Of a stretch of 36,123 nt of DNA, positions 1-7,333 are shown piece after piece. The DNA lies in the NCBI GenBank assembly GCA_024640845.1, contig JAHEEE010000039.1, forward strand, positions 1-36,123, in the 5' to 3' direction. Origin of the DNA: Myxococcales bacterium (GTDB lineage: Bacteria > Myxococcota_A > Polyangia > Polyangiales > Houyiibacteriaceae). Both the position numbers and the translations under genes were made by a program. How positions within the stretch are numbered: the stretch's first letter is position 1; every line of letters begins with the position of its first letter. The notes under the pieces were generated by a model. That model had not been told where the DNA came from. It did not search any database and worked only from the letters and a program-made list of their open reading frames with translations.

Positions 1-314
1 AGCAAGTCCGCGACCCCAATCTGGTGGGGCGAAAGCCGTTCGTAGACCGCTGGCGCCACGTCTTCGCCCTCGATTCGAACTTGGGTTCCGGGCGGGCCCT
101 CGGCATTGATCGCGTCGACCAAAATCACCTGATCGGCGTTGTCGACGAGAGGCAACAGCGAGAGCCCGAGGGTGCCGCCGTCGAGCGCAACCACGCCTTC
201 TGGCATCGCATATTCGCGAATCAGCTTGTGGATGGCAGCAATCCCAGCTCCGTCGTCCGTGCAGACGACGTTGCCAAGCCCCAACACCAGAACCGGTGTT
301 CGAGATTCAATCAT
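1..314 (-). CDS. hyaD: [NiFe]-hydrogenase maturation protease, HyaD/HupD family (partial, C-terminus outside window)
   Basis: The product (about 104 residues visible, starting MIESRTPVLVLGLGNVVCTD) begins with the GxGN...DDGxG motif of the HyaD/HybD/HupD peptidases. A later segment, ALDGGTLGLSLLPLV...ILVDAI, matches the nickel-sensing part of the family. These endopeptidases remove the C-terminal tail of the large subunit once the NiFe(CN)2CO centre is inserted, and HyaB here carries such a tail. The ATG at 314-312 overlaps the hyaC stop (ATGA), so it is translationally coupled as the fourth operon gene. It is too short and too near the edge to have an ORF of its own listed elsewhere; I translated it directly. 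The reading frame stays open to base 1. Family proteins are usually about 150-200 residues, so roughly half is present. The Hyp maturation genes are not visible and could follow beyond the edge. Confidence 0.88.
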   Translation of the reverse strand, partial: MIESRTPVLVLGLGNVVCTDDGAGIAAIHKLIREYAMPEGVVALDGGTLGLSLLPLVDNADQVILVDAINAEGPPGTQVRIEGEDVAPAVYERLSPHQIGVADL

Positions 315-1054
315 TTGTCGCGATTACGCCAACCCTTTGGGAGCCATTTGTAGCCGCTGAAGAGCGAGTCGATGAGTCCCATGCCTTCGATGCGGGAGAC
401 GAGCATCGCGCTCCAGATGTGGTGAGCGACGAACCCGAGCAAGAACCACATTGCCAGGTGGTGAATCCAGCGAGCCGTCTGCGCGCCGCCGAGCACTGGC
501 ACCAGCCACTCGAACCACGACATGTAGCCCACTGCACTGATCGAGTAGAGCGCAACGCCCGTCACGATTAGGATCAGGTAGATGGCGAACACCGCCAGGT
601 AGGTCATCCCTGCGAGCGGATTGTGTCCGACGTTGAGCGGGGGCTCACTGCTGAAAAACGAGTAGAATTTCAGCATACCAAAGACATCACGGCGGCGGCG
701 TGGGCTCATCGGTACGAACTGCTGCCAGCGCGCATAGTACGAGCCGACGAACATCCAGCCGATGCGGACGAAAACCGCGAGCGTGAAGATGATCGCGGAG
801 TAGAAGTGAATGACCTTCATCGTGCCCATGATCGAAAACTGGTCGGTTGGGCCGTCTGCGATCAGGTAGGGTTTGCCGATGTAGATCCCCGTGACTGCGA
901 GGATGAACGTCGTCAGCATGATCACCCAGTGCGAGACCCGTACCACGAGGTCCCAGACGTAGACACGCTCCATCTCAGAGGAGTGAGCCGGGTGCACGGC
1001 GCCCGCATGCGCCCGAGCCGGAGCTTCCGCCGCCGTTGCGCCAGGGGGGGTCAT
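311..1054 (-). CDS. hyaC: Ni/Fe-hydrogenase b-type cytochrome subunit
   Basis: A 247-residue integral membrane protein with four strongly hydrophobic segments (about residues 40-60, 80-102, 147-170 and 200-220). It has the His pattern of hydrogenase cytochromes b: SHWVIM in helix 1, VIHFYSA in helix 2 and WIHHLAMWFLLGFVAHHIW in the last helix, consistent with two b hemes. It takes electrons from the distal cluster of the small subunit and passes them to quinone, anchoring the hydrogenase to the membrane. The N-terminus (about 27 residues, rich in Ala, Pro and His) is longer than usual; an internal start at the Met of SSEMERVYVWD would give a more typical protein of about 220 residues. Its ATG overlaps the hyaB stop, and its stop overlaps the hyaD start, both as ATGA. 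Confidence 0.93.
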   Translation of the reverse strand: MTPPGATAAEAPARAHAGAVHPAHSSEMERVYVWDLVVRVSHWVIMLTTFILAVTGIYIGKPYLIADGPTDQFSIMGTMKVIHFYSAIIFTLAVFVRIGWMFVGSYYARWQQFVPMSPRRRRDVFGMLKFYSFFSSEPPLNVGHNPLAGMTYLAVFAIYLILIVTGVALYSISAVGYMSWFEWLVPVLGGAQTARWIHHLAMWFLLGFVAHHIWSAMLVSRIEGMGLIDSLFSGYKWLPKGWRNRDK

Positions 1055-2757
1055 CGCGCCTTCACGCGAGTCACCTCGCGCCCTCCAGGTTCAACGACGT
1101 GCACGCCACAGGCCATGCAGGGGTCGAAGGAGTGGACGGTTCGGAGAATCTCGATCGGCTGCTCGGGGTCGGCGACCGGGGTCCCGACCAGCGCGGCCTC
1201 GTACGGGCCCGGTATGTCTGCGGAATCCCGAGGTCCGGCATTCCAGGTGCTCGGAACGACGCACTGGTAACGCGCGATCTTCTCGTCCTTCACGTGCACC
1301 CAGTGGCTGAGCGAGCCGCGCGGAGCCTCGTGGAAGCCCGCGCCCATCGAATCCTTCGGCCAGGTGCTCGGGTCCCATTTGGCGTTGTCGTGAATGCGAA
1401 GCTCGCCATTGCCCATGTTGGCTGCGAGCTCGTCCACGAAGTCGCCGATCTTGTCGACGAGGATCTGGGTTTCGATGCCGCGCGCGGCGACTCGACCGAG
1501 CGTCGAGAACAGCGCCTCCGGCCCGACGCCGAGCGTCTGGAGCACGTGATTGACGAGGCCCACGACCTGCTCGTGCCCCTGTGCGTAGTTCACGAGCATC
1601 CTCGCGAGGGGACCGACTTCCATCGGCACGCCATCGTAGCGTGGCGACTTGAGCCATGAATACCCGTTGGCGGTGTTCAGTCGTTCGAAGGGTGGCTCCG
1701 GCCCGGTGTAATTCGGATTGGTTTCGCCTTCCGAGGGGTGGAGCTTCGCGTCCTCGCCGCCTTCGTAGGTATACCAGGAGTGCTTGATCTCCTCGGTGAT
1801 CTTCGAGGGATCGAATGCTTCGACGGTGGACAGATCCTTGTTGCGAATGATGCCCGATTTGATGAACTTCTCCGGGTCTGCTTCGTCGTCGAGAGGGTAC
1901 TCGCCGAACACCATGTAGTTGCCGACACCGCCGCCGTAGCCCGCCCAGTCCTTGTAGAACGAAGCCACCGCGAGGAGGTCCGGGATGTAGACCTGGCTCA
2001 CGAACTGCTGCGCTCCGGCGATCATCTTCTTGAATGAAGCGATCGTATGGATGTTGAGCGAAGCCTGCTTGTCGGGATCGACCGGAGTCGCCATGCCACC
2101 GACCAAGAAGCTCTGGAGGTGTGGGTTCTTGCCGCCGAGGATCGCGTGCATCTTGATGAACTCGCGCTGCCATTCGAGGGCCTCGAGGTAGTGCGCGACC
2201 GCCATGAGGTTGGCCTCGGGCGGAAGCTTGTACGAGGGATGGCCCCAGTACGCGTTGGCAAACGGGCCGAGCTGACCACGGTCGACCAGGCCTTTGACAC
2301 GCGCCTTGATGCCGGCGAAGTATTTCTCGCTCGACTTCGGCCAATCGGAGATCGATTGTGCGAGCTTCGAGGTCGCCGCTGGATCCGCATCGAGAGCCGA
2401 CACGATGTCGACCCAATCGAGCGCATGCAGGTGGTAGAAGTGAATCACGTGGTCCTGGATGCACTGGGACGCGATGATCAAGTTGCGGAGCAGTCGCGCG
2501 TTGGGCGGCGGTTTGGCTCCGATCGCATCCTCGACCGCGCGGATCGATGCGATTGCGTGCACGGTGGTGCAGACGCCGCAAATGCGTTGGGTGAAAGCCC
2601 ACGCGTCACGTGGGTCTCGGCCCTGGAGAATGATCTCGATGCCGCGGAACATGGTCGATGAAGACCAGGCGTTCGTGACTTGGCCCCCGTCGATTTCCGC
2701 TTCGACGCGCAGGTGGCCTTCGATGCGGGTTACGGGATCGACAACGATATGGGTCAT
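1051..2757 (-). CDS. hyaB: Uptake [NiFe]-hydrogenase large (catalytic) subunit
   Basis: 568 residues. The N-terminal L1 motif RICGVC is at residues 58-63 (C60 and C63) and the C-terminal L2 motif DPCMACGVH at 545-553 (C547, C550). These four cysteines are the expected ligands of the NiFe site. After H553 a 15-residue tail remains, the part that the HyaD/HupD protease removes during maturation, so this is a normal, processable precursor. The opening VVDPVTRIEGHLRVE is characteristic of group 1 large subunits. The protein oxidises H2 at the periplasmic face as a heterodimer with HyaA. Its ATG overlaps the hyaA stop (ATGA at 2754-2757). Length is typical (about 560-600). Symbols hupL or hoxG would be equally valid. 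Confidence 0.96.
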   Translation of the reverse strand: MTHIVVDPVTRIEGHLRVEAEIDGGQVTNAWSSSTMFRGIEIILQGRDPRDAWAFTQRICGVCTTVHAIASIRAVEDAIGAKPPPNARLLRNLIIASQCIQDHVIHFYHLHALDWVDIVSALDADPAATSKLAQSISDWPKSSEKYFAGIKARVKGLVDRGQLGPFANAYWGHPSYKLPPEANLMAVAHYLEALEWQREFIKMHAILGGKNPHLQSFLVGGMATPVDPDKQASLNIHTIASFKKMIAGAQQFVSQVYIPDLLAVASFYKDWAGYGGGVGNYMVFGEYPLDDEADPEKFIKSGIIRNKDLSTVEAFDPSKITEEIKHSWYTYEGGEDAKLHPSEGETNPNYTGPEPPFERLNTANGYSWLKSPRYDGVPMEVGPLARMLVNYAQGHEQVVGLVNHVLQTLGVGPEALFSTLGRVAARGIETQILVDKIGDFVDELAANMGNGELRIHDNAKWDPSTWPKDSMGAGFHEAPRGSLSHWVHVKDEKIARYQCVVPSTWNAGPRDSADIPGPYEAALVGTPVADPEQPIEILRTVHSFDPCMACGVHVVEPGGREVTRVKAR

Positions 2758-3893
2758 TCTGCGCCTCCTTGATCACTTGCGTCGGTCGCTGCGGGCGGGC
2801 CATCAGGTGCGTGGTCTCGGCCACTCTTCGCGATCTTCTTCGTGAGATGTACGAGCGTGTGCCCCGCAAATGCGGTGGTGACGCCTATCGTCGCCCAGAA
2901 CCCGATCTTGTCGATGTTCGAGCCTTGGCCGAAGCCTGGGAAGCCGGGCAGATGCGAATAGAAGGGTGTCATCTTGTCCCAGAAGTCGGGTTCGGCGCAG
3001 CCGATGCATCCGTGGCCGCACGCGATCGGCCAGCTCGTGTTGTCGTTCCACCCGACGTTCGGACAGTTCTGGAACGACACCGGGCCCTTGCACCCCATCT
3101 TGTACAGGCAGTGACCGTCGCGGTGTGCCTCGTCGCCCCATTGCTCCACGTACTGTCCCGAGTCGTAGTGAGCGCGCCTCTCGCAGTTGTCGTGAATCGA
3201 CTTTCCGTATGCGAAAAGCGGGCGATTTAGCTTATCTAGCGCCGGGAAGCGGTTGTATGTGAGGAAGTACACGAGGGTGGCCGTGAGGTTCTGCGCGTTG
3301 ACCGGACAGGCCGAGAGATTGATGAGGTTCTTCAGCCCCGGCACCGCGTCGGATACGCCGAGCGCGCCTGTTGGATTCGGTGAAGCCGCGGGGATGCCAC
3401 CGAACGACGCGCAGGTTCCGACGCACACGGTCGCGAGTGCGTTGCCGCAAACCTCGTTTGCAGTCTGCAACGCCGACTTACCACCGACGGTGCAGTACGC
3501 GCCGTTCGCGCCGGTCGGAATCGAGCCCTCGACGACGGCGATGTACTGACCCTTCTTGTTCTCGACGACGCCGTGGAGGTTCGCCTCCGCCTGGTGACCT
3601 GCCGCAGCCATGATCACCTCGTGGTAATCGATGGAGATCAGATCGAGGATCACCTCGGCCGCTGTAGGCTTGCTCGCTCGCAGAAACGACTCGGTGTTGC
3701 CCGCGCAGTCCTGGAAGTTGAGCCACACGAGGGTGGGTTTTTGCTTGTTTTCAATCGCGTCCGCGATCATGGCTGTCGCGCCTTTCGGCAAGCCAAACAT
3801 CACGGCCATCGCCGAGCAGAAGCCCATGAACTCACGGCGTGACACGCCGCGCGCTTCTAACTCACGACGGAAGTCGCTCCTCGGTTCGTCCAT
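2754..3893 (-). CDS. hyaA: Uptake [NiFe]-hydrogenase small subunit with Tat signal
   Basis: 379 residues from the ATG at 3893, which lies five bases after an AGGAGG sequence; a GTG one codon upstream is too close to it. A twin-arginine signal (SRREFM, residues 18-23) directs folded export, and a C-terminal hydrophobic helix (about 330-350) followed by lysines anchors the protein beside HyaC. Iron-sulfur ligands visible: C63, C161 (VGTCASFGG) and C196 for the proximal cluster; C277, C296 and C299 for the medial; H234, C237, C262 and C268 for the distal. The proximal CxxC motif is changed to DCAGN, placing Asn66 where the second cysteine normally sits. The extra cysteines of six-Cys oxygen-tolerant enzymes are also absent (Gly five residues after C161). 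An additional Cys (C292) lies next to the medial motif. First gene of the hya operon. Confidence 0.95.
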   Translation of the reverse strand: MDEPRSDFRRELEARGVSRREFMGFCSAMAVMFGLPKGATAMIADAIENKQKPTLVWLNFQDCAGNTESFLRASKPTAAEVILDLISIDYHEVIMAAAGHQAEANLHGVVENKKGQYIAVVEGSIPTGANGAYCTVGGKSALQTANEVCGNALATVCVGTCASFGGIPAASPNPTGALGVSDAVPGLKNLINLSACPVNAQNLTATLVYFLTYNRFPALDKLNRPLFAYGKSIHDNCERRAHYDSGQYVEQWGDEAHRDGHCLYKMGCKGPVSFQNCPNVGWNDNTSWPIACGHGCIGCAEPDFWDKMTPFYSHLPGFPGFGQGSNIDKIGFWATIGVTTAFAGHTLVHLTKKIAKSGRDHAPDGPPAATDASDQGGAE

Positions 3894-4210
3894 CACACCC
3901 TCCTTGCTGGTTGAGCAAAGGCCGCGGCCGAATGTGGTTTTGCCGGCCGCCCGGTCCCTGCGACTCTAACCCCTCAAAAGCAGGCAAAACAAGGTTTTCG
4001 TCCCTATTGAGAGACGTTTTCGCGAACGCGCGCGCAACTTTCGTTTCTCGCCCAACGCGCGCAATATTTGCGCGTTCGATCCAAGGTTTCGACGCACGCG
4101 CTCTCCTCGTCCCCGAATCTCAAATTCTGGAAATTCTGGAACGATACGGGCACGTTGAGACACAGCAGGCGCCTTGACAATCGCGCCGCGCAGCAGCACT
4201 CCCAGGAGTC
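3894..4210. other. Intergenic region between the divergent hya operon and the PATAN-protein operon
   Basis: About 317 bases without a convincing gene. It is more A+T-rich in patches than its surroundings and contains a CG-rich inverted repeat at 4054-4076 and a tandem nine-base repeat AAATTCTGG at 4122-4139. A weak promoter candidate faces hyaA (TTGTTT, 17 bases, TTAGAG on the minus strand, about 3965-3995). TTGACA at 4173-4178 faces the rightward operon but lacks a good -10 partner. I found no sigma-54 -24/-12 element facing hyaA. Small ORFs here have no recognisable features. Confidence 0.5.
4054..4076. promoter_or_regulatory. Inverted repeat, possible operator in the hya/PATAN divergent region
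   Basis: AACGCGC at 4054-4060 and GCGCGTT at 4070-4076 are exact inverted copies, and an overlapping pair CGCGCAA/TTGCGCG (4058-4064, 4068-4074) surrounds the bases TAT. A related half, AACGCGCGCGCAA, occurs just upstream around 4025-4037. The size and position suit a dimeric regulator between two divergent operons, but no regulator gene is adjacent and the CG-rich background can create such repeats by chance. Confidence 0.3.
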
Positions 4211-5125
4211 ATGGTTGCGGACGCAGTATTCGAGGGTCCGATCCCCGAACAGGGCGTCGGCGATCTTCTCGGCTGTCTCGAGGAGATCCGGACGAGTGGT
4301 GTGCTGGCGTTTCAGAGCCCGTCGGGCTCAGGTGCGATACGACTGGTGCACGGGCAGATCGCCGACGATGCGGCGACCGCCGAAGAGGAACGCGCGCTCG
4401 AGACGCTCCTTTCGCTGCGCGACGGCCAGTTCGCCGTCTATCCCAAGCTTCCGCCCCTTCCCGTTTCGCGCGGCACCGACACCACCCGACGCGGCTCGCT
4501 CGCAGTCCATCCGCCCACCGAGCTGATGCGCTATTGCGAGAATGCGGGTCTTACGGGCCGCCTGTTGTTGGAGCATCGCGGCCGTCTGGCGATCGGCTAC
4601 TATGACAAAGGCGAGCTCAGCGACGTCAGCATCGACGGCGGAAGCCCCGCGGACTTCGTGACCGCGTTGGAGTGGACGGAGGGCAGCTTTCGAGTCGACG
4701 CCGTGCCGCCCCCTCGCGAGACTCTTCCTCCTGCTCTGCGATACGCGACCTCCGATCTACCTCCAAAGGATCCGACGCAGCTTCCACTCGTGCAGGCATT
4801 CGAAGAGGGTCTGGCGGAGCTTCGCCGCGCCGACGAGACGCCGGTGTCGGGTCTTCGCCCAAGGATGGAAGAAGCCGACGAGGATGCGACGATCCGCATC
4901 ATCCGCCGGCCGGACGCTGAGGATTCGGACAGGCCGAACGCGCGGTGGAACGGCCTCGACTATTCTCCCTCATTCGCTGTGGAATCTGCTACAACTGCAC
5001 CCGTGAAGTCGAAAGACGACGGCCGACCGATGGGATTTTGGCGCACGCTCGGATGGGTGGGCGCCGTGTTCGTGGTCGTTGCTGGCTGCCTTTGGCTTCT
5101 CGCGTCGCTCCCGCCCCTGGAGTAA
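4211..5125 (+). CDS. Tail-anchored protein with two tandem PATAN (DUF4388) domains
   Basis: 304 residues. Residues about 15-75 (GDLLGCLEEIRTSGVLAF...VHGQIADD...ALETLLSLRDGQFAVYP) and about 98-165 (PPTELMRYCENAGLTGRLLLEHRGRLAIGYYDKGELSD...EWTEGSFRV) repeat the same pattern: a helix, a glycine-marked strand pair, a GxI/GxL stretch followed by Asp, and a closing G(Q/S)F. This is the DUF4388/PATAN pattern, frequent in myxobacterial and cyanobacterial signalling proteins. A charged linker follows, then one hydrophobic helix (about 278-300) at the very C-terminus, so the protein is probably held at the inner membrane with its PATAN domains in the cytosol. AGGAG lies only three bases before the ATG. 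The next gene starts ten bases after the stop. Role unknown; a signalling adaptor is an inference. Confidence 0.75.
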   Translation: MVADAVFEGPIPEQGVGDLLGCLEEIRTSGVLAFQSPSGSGAIRLVHGQIADDAATAEEERALETLLSLRDGQFAVYPKLPPLPVSRGTDTTRRGSLAVHPPTELMRYCENAGLTGRLLLEHRGRLAIGYYDKGELSDVSIDGGSPADFVTALEWTEGSFRVDAVPPPRETLPPALRYATSDLPPKDPTQLPLVQAFEEGLAELRRADETPVSGLRPRMEEADEDATIRIIRRPDAEDSDRPNARWNGLDYSPSFAVESATTAPVKSKDDGRPMGFWRTLGWVGAVFVVVAGCLWLLASLPPLE

Positions 5126-5135
5126 CCTCCGATTC

Positions 5136-6743
5136 GTGGGCCCGCGCTTGCGACCGAGACGCTGGCTTTCGAGCCTGATCGCCGTAATGCTTCTCGCGTC
5201 TCCGATCGTGGCGGGCGCGCAGGGTTCCGATCCGAAGGGCGAGCCCTACCGACCGGGAGATGTGGTCCAGGCCCGAGCGCCCTCTGACGACAGCGCGGAT
5301 GATGAGGCGTTCGTCGATCGGTACGGCGACGCGAGTGACGAGACCGACATCGGTGCGGTCACGTCCCAGGTTCGGTACGTGCTCGAGGGTATCGTCGTCA
5401 GCGGGAACACTCGCACCAAGGCCCGCCTGATTCGAAAGTTCGTTCCCCTCAAGCCGGGTGACTTCCTCGATCCTGAATCGCCGGAGCTCTTGGAGACCGA
5501 GTGGCGGCTGATGGGCACTGGTTGGTTCGACGAGGTCGACATCCGTCTCGAGCGCGGTGCGGAGCGCGGATACGTCGTGATGGTCGTCGAGGTGCAGGAG
5601 CGCAATACGGTCATCGTCGAGCAAGTCGTTCTCGGTCTCTCCGAAAGCGTGAAGGAAACGACGGATCGCAGTCGAAATCTGTTTCCCTGGTTCGGGTTCA
5701 AAGTGACCGAGACTAACTTGGCGGGCCTCGGCATTCGACTGTCGGGAACGGCTTTGGTCAGCGGGTTTCAGCAGGGCGGTCGCGCCGACCTCGCTTACCC
5801 CAAGCTGATCAAGAACGAGTATGGCATTCGTTTCGCCTCCTATTTCCTCAATGGTCGTGAATTCTACGGGAACGACCCTCTGGTCAGTGTGCCGTGTGGA
5901 ATGTCGACTTGCCCTGGAACCTCGGTCGTCAACTACGCCGTGGTCCGCTACCGCCGGGGCGGTTTCGTGCTCGGCACCGGAAAAGACTTCACCAACAAGT
6001 TGCGCTACCAACTCGATTGGATTGGCGACATCGTCAGCGTGCTCAACCGTCCCGAGGCCGCAAGCGATGTGCGGGGCAACGGCATTCTTCCGATCAATTT
6101 CGCCATCGAAGATGGCCACAGCTTCGTTTCGACGATTCGCTTTTCCCTGATCTTCGACAAGCGCGACGACCCTGGGATCACGAAAGAGGGCGTGTTGTTC
6201 CAGGGAGACGTTTCCGTCGGAACTAGATTCCTCGGCAGCGATTACGACTACCTGAAGATCGAAGCGCGAGTCCGTCGTTGGTGGCTGCTTCCTTGGAAGC
6301 ACACGCTCCTCGTCTCGGCCTACGGTGGCGCCGCGTTCGGCAACACACCGTTCTTCTACCTCTTCCACATCTCGGACCTGAGCGACTTGATCCCGCCGCG
6401 GTTCCTCGAGATGCAGCTCGACGCTCGCCGGCCGCCCAACCTTCTCAATACCTCGATTGACGACAACCACCTCGGTGAGCTCGCCTGGCGCATCGACCTC
6501 GGGTACGACGTGCCGGTCTACGAGCGCGCGCGCGAACGCGGGCTTCGCGAGATCAACCTCTACACGCTGATCGGCTTGCTCTCCTTGGAGAACCTCCGAG
6601 ATCCTCGGCCCGGGCTCTCCGGGTACTCCGGGTTCTCGCGCTATCCGCTCGACCTGACATTCGACATCGGGTTTCGCTTCGACACGCGCGCGGGCGTGTT
6701 TCAGGTCGGTTTTTCCACGATTCTGGGGTTCATACGCCTGTGA
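5136..6743 (+). CDS. Omp85/BamA-like outer-membrane protein with one POTRA domain
   Basis: About 535 residues from a GTG start chosen because it gives a clean signal peptide (RPRRWLSSLIAVMLLASPIVAGAQG). The open frame extends back to 5079, but that would overlap the previous gene by 47 bases. Residues about 80-155 (VLEGIVVSGNTRTKARLIRKF...GDFLD...LMGTGWFDEVDIRLERG) match a POTRA domain. The rest, with alternating aromatic and glycine-rich strands and a typical FDKRDDPG loop, resembles an Omp85/surface-antigen barrel. BamA has five POTRA domains and about 800 residues; this has one, so it is nearer to TamA-like, patatin-fused or FhaC-like relatives, and its substrate is unknown. The terminal residue is Leu rather than the usual aromatic. 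Its stop overlaps the next start (GTGA). Confidence 0.8.
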   Translation: MGPRLRPRRWLSSLIAVMLLASPIVAGAQGSDPKGEPYRPGDVVQARAPSDDSADDEAFVDRYGDASDETDIGAVTSQVRYVLEGIVVSGNTRTKARLIRKFVPLKPGDFLDPESPELLETEWRLMGTGWFDEVDIRLERGAERGYVVMVVEVQERNTVIVEQVVLGLSESVKETTDRSRNLFPWFGFKVTETNLAGLGIRLSGTALVSGFQQGGRADLAYPKLIKNEYGIRFASYFLNGREFYGNDPLVSVPCGMSTCPGTSVVNYAVVRYRRGGFVLGTGKDFTNKLRYQLDWIGDIVSVLNRPEAASDVRGNGILPINFAIEDGHSFVSTIRFSLIFDKRDDPGITKEGVLFQGDVSVGTRFLGSDYDYLKIEARVRRWWLLPWKHTLLVSAYGGAAFGNTPFFYLFHISDLSDLIPPRFLEMQLDARRPPNLLNTSIDDNHLGELAWRIDLGYDVPVYERARERGLREINLYTLIGLLSLENLRDPRPGLSGYSGFSRYPLDLTFDIGFRFDTRAGVFQVGFSTILGFIRL

Positions 6744-7333
6744 GACCCTGGCTCGCAGCGCTGGTCTTGCTCGCGAGTGCGGGTGCGTACGCGCAGTCGA
6801 ATCTTCCTGCGCGTGACATGCGGGTCGTGTGGGACCGCGGGGCTCCCAAGGTCTCCTTCTCGGCCAAGGACCTGGCCGACGAACGCGTCCGCAGTGAGCT
6901 CTCGGGCGGGCTTCGCAAGCGCCTCGTCGTACACGTCAGCTCGCACCTCAAGGGCTCCAACCGCCGGATCACGCATCGCACCTTTGCGTGCGACGTCACT
7001 CGCGACCTCTGGGAGGATGGATACCTCGTTCGCATTGCGACGAAGACCATGCGCTTCAAGACATTGGAGCGGGTGCTCGACCACTGTTTGGCCGTCGAGG
7101 GGCTGTTCGTCGGAGAGCCCCAGCAATACGAGCGGGACAAGGGCAAGGAGATCTATTTCTTCGTTGCGGCGGAGTTCAACCCGATCTCGAAGAAGCAGTG
7201 TCGTGAGCTCATTCGTCCGACATCGGGAAGCGATCCGGTGGGGCCCATCACGGTCAGCATCGTTCGTAGGAGGATCTGCCAAGCGGAGCGCACCGTCGAA
7301 TTCCGAAGCGAGTTCTTCGAGGTGCCGCAATGA
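6740..7333 (+). CDS. Small secreted protein, DUF4390-like
   Basis: 197 residues starting at a GTG that overlaps the upstream stop (GTGA). A short signal peptide (RPWLAALVLLASAGAYA) predicts export. The mature part has the segments MRVVWDRGAPKVSFSAKDL, a GLRKRLVVHVSSHLKGS strand region, a Trp/Tyr-containing middle (RDLWEDGYLVRI) and a conserved-looking FKTLERVLDHC helix. It resembles DUF4390 proteins, which in some proteobacteria sit directly before an NtrY-like histidine kinase; the same order here supports that reading, but the similarity was judged by eye. Four cysteines (one in the middle, one in the helix, two near the end) could form periplasmic disulfides, of interest because a thioredoxin-like protein is encoded two genes on. 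It could be a periplasmic input partner of the kinase; that is inference. Confidence 0.5.
   Translation: MRPWLAALVLLASAGAYAQSNLPARDMRVVWDRGAPKVSFSAKDLADERVRSELSGGLRKRLVVHVSSHLKGSNRRITHRTFACDVTRDLWEDGYLVRIATKTMRFKTLERVLDHCLAVEGLFVGEPQQYERDKGKEIYFFVAAEFNPISKKQCRELIRPTSGSDPVGPITVSIVRRRICQAERTVEFRSEFFEVPQ

Noticed and set aside
1091-2602. Second long minus-strand frame inside hyaB
   Set aside because: Arg/Pro-rich shadow frame; the true frame holds both NiFe ligand motifs.
3894-4210. Possible sigma-54 promoter for the hydrogenase operon
   Set aside because: I looked for TGGC-N8-TTGC type elements facing hyaA and saw none of good quality.
4989-6470. Long minus-strand open frame (about 493 codons) opposite the Omp85-like gene
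   Set aside because: The plus-strand frame has a signal peptide, POTRA and barrel pattern; the antisense translation is rich in Arg, His, Asp and Val with no domain pattern, as expected for the complement of a high-GC gene.
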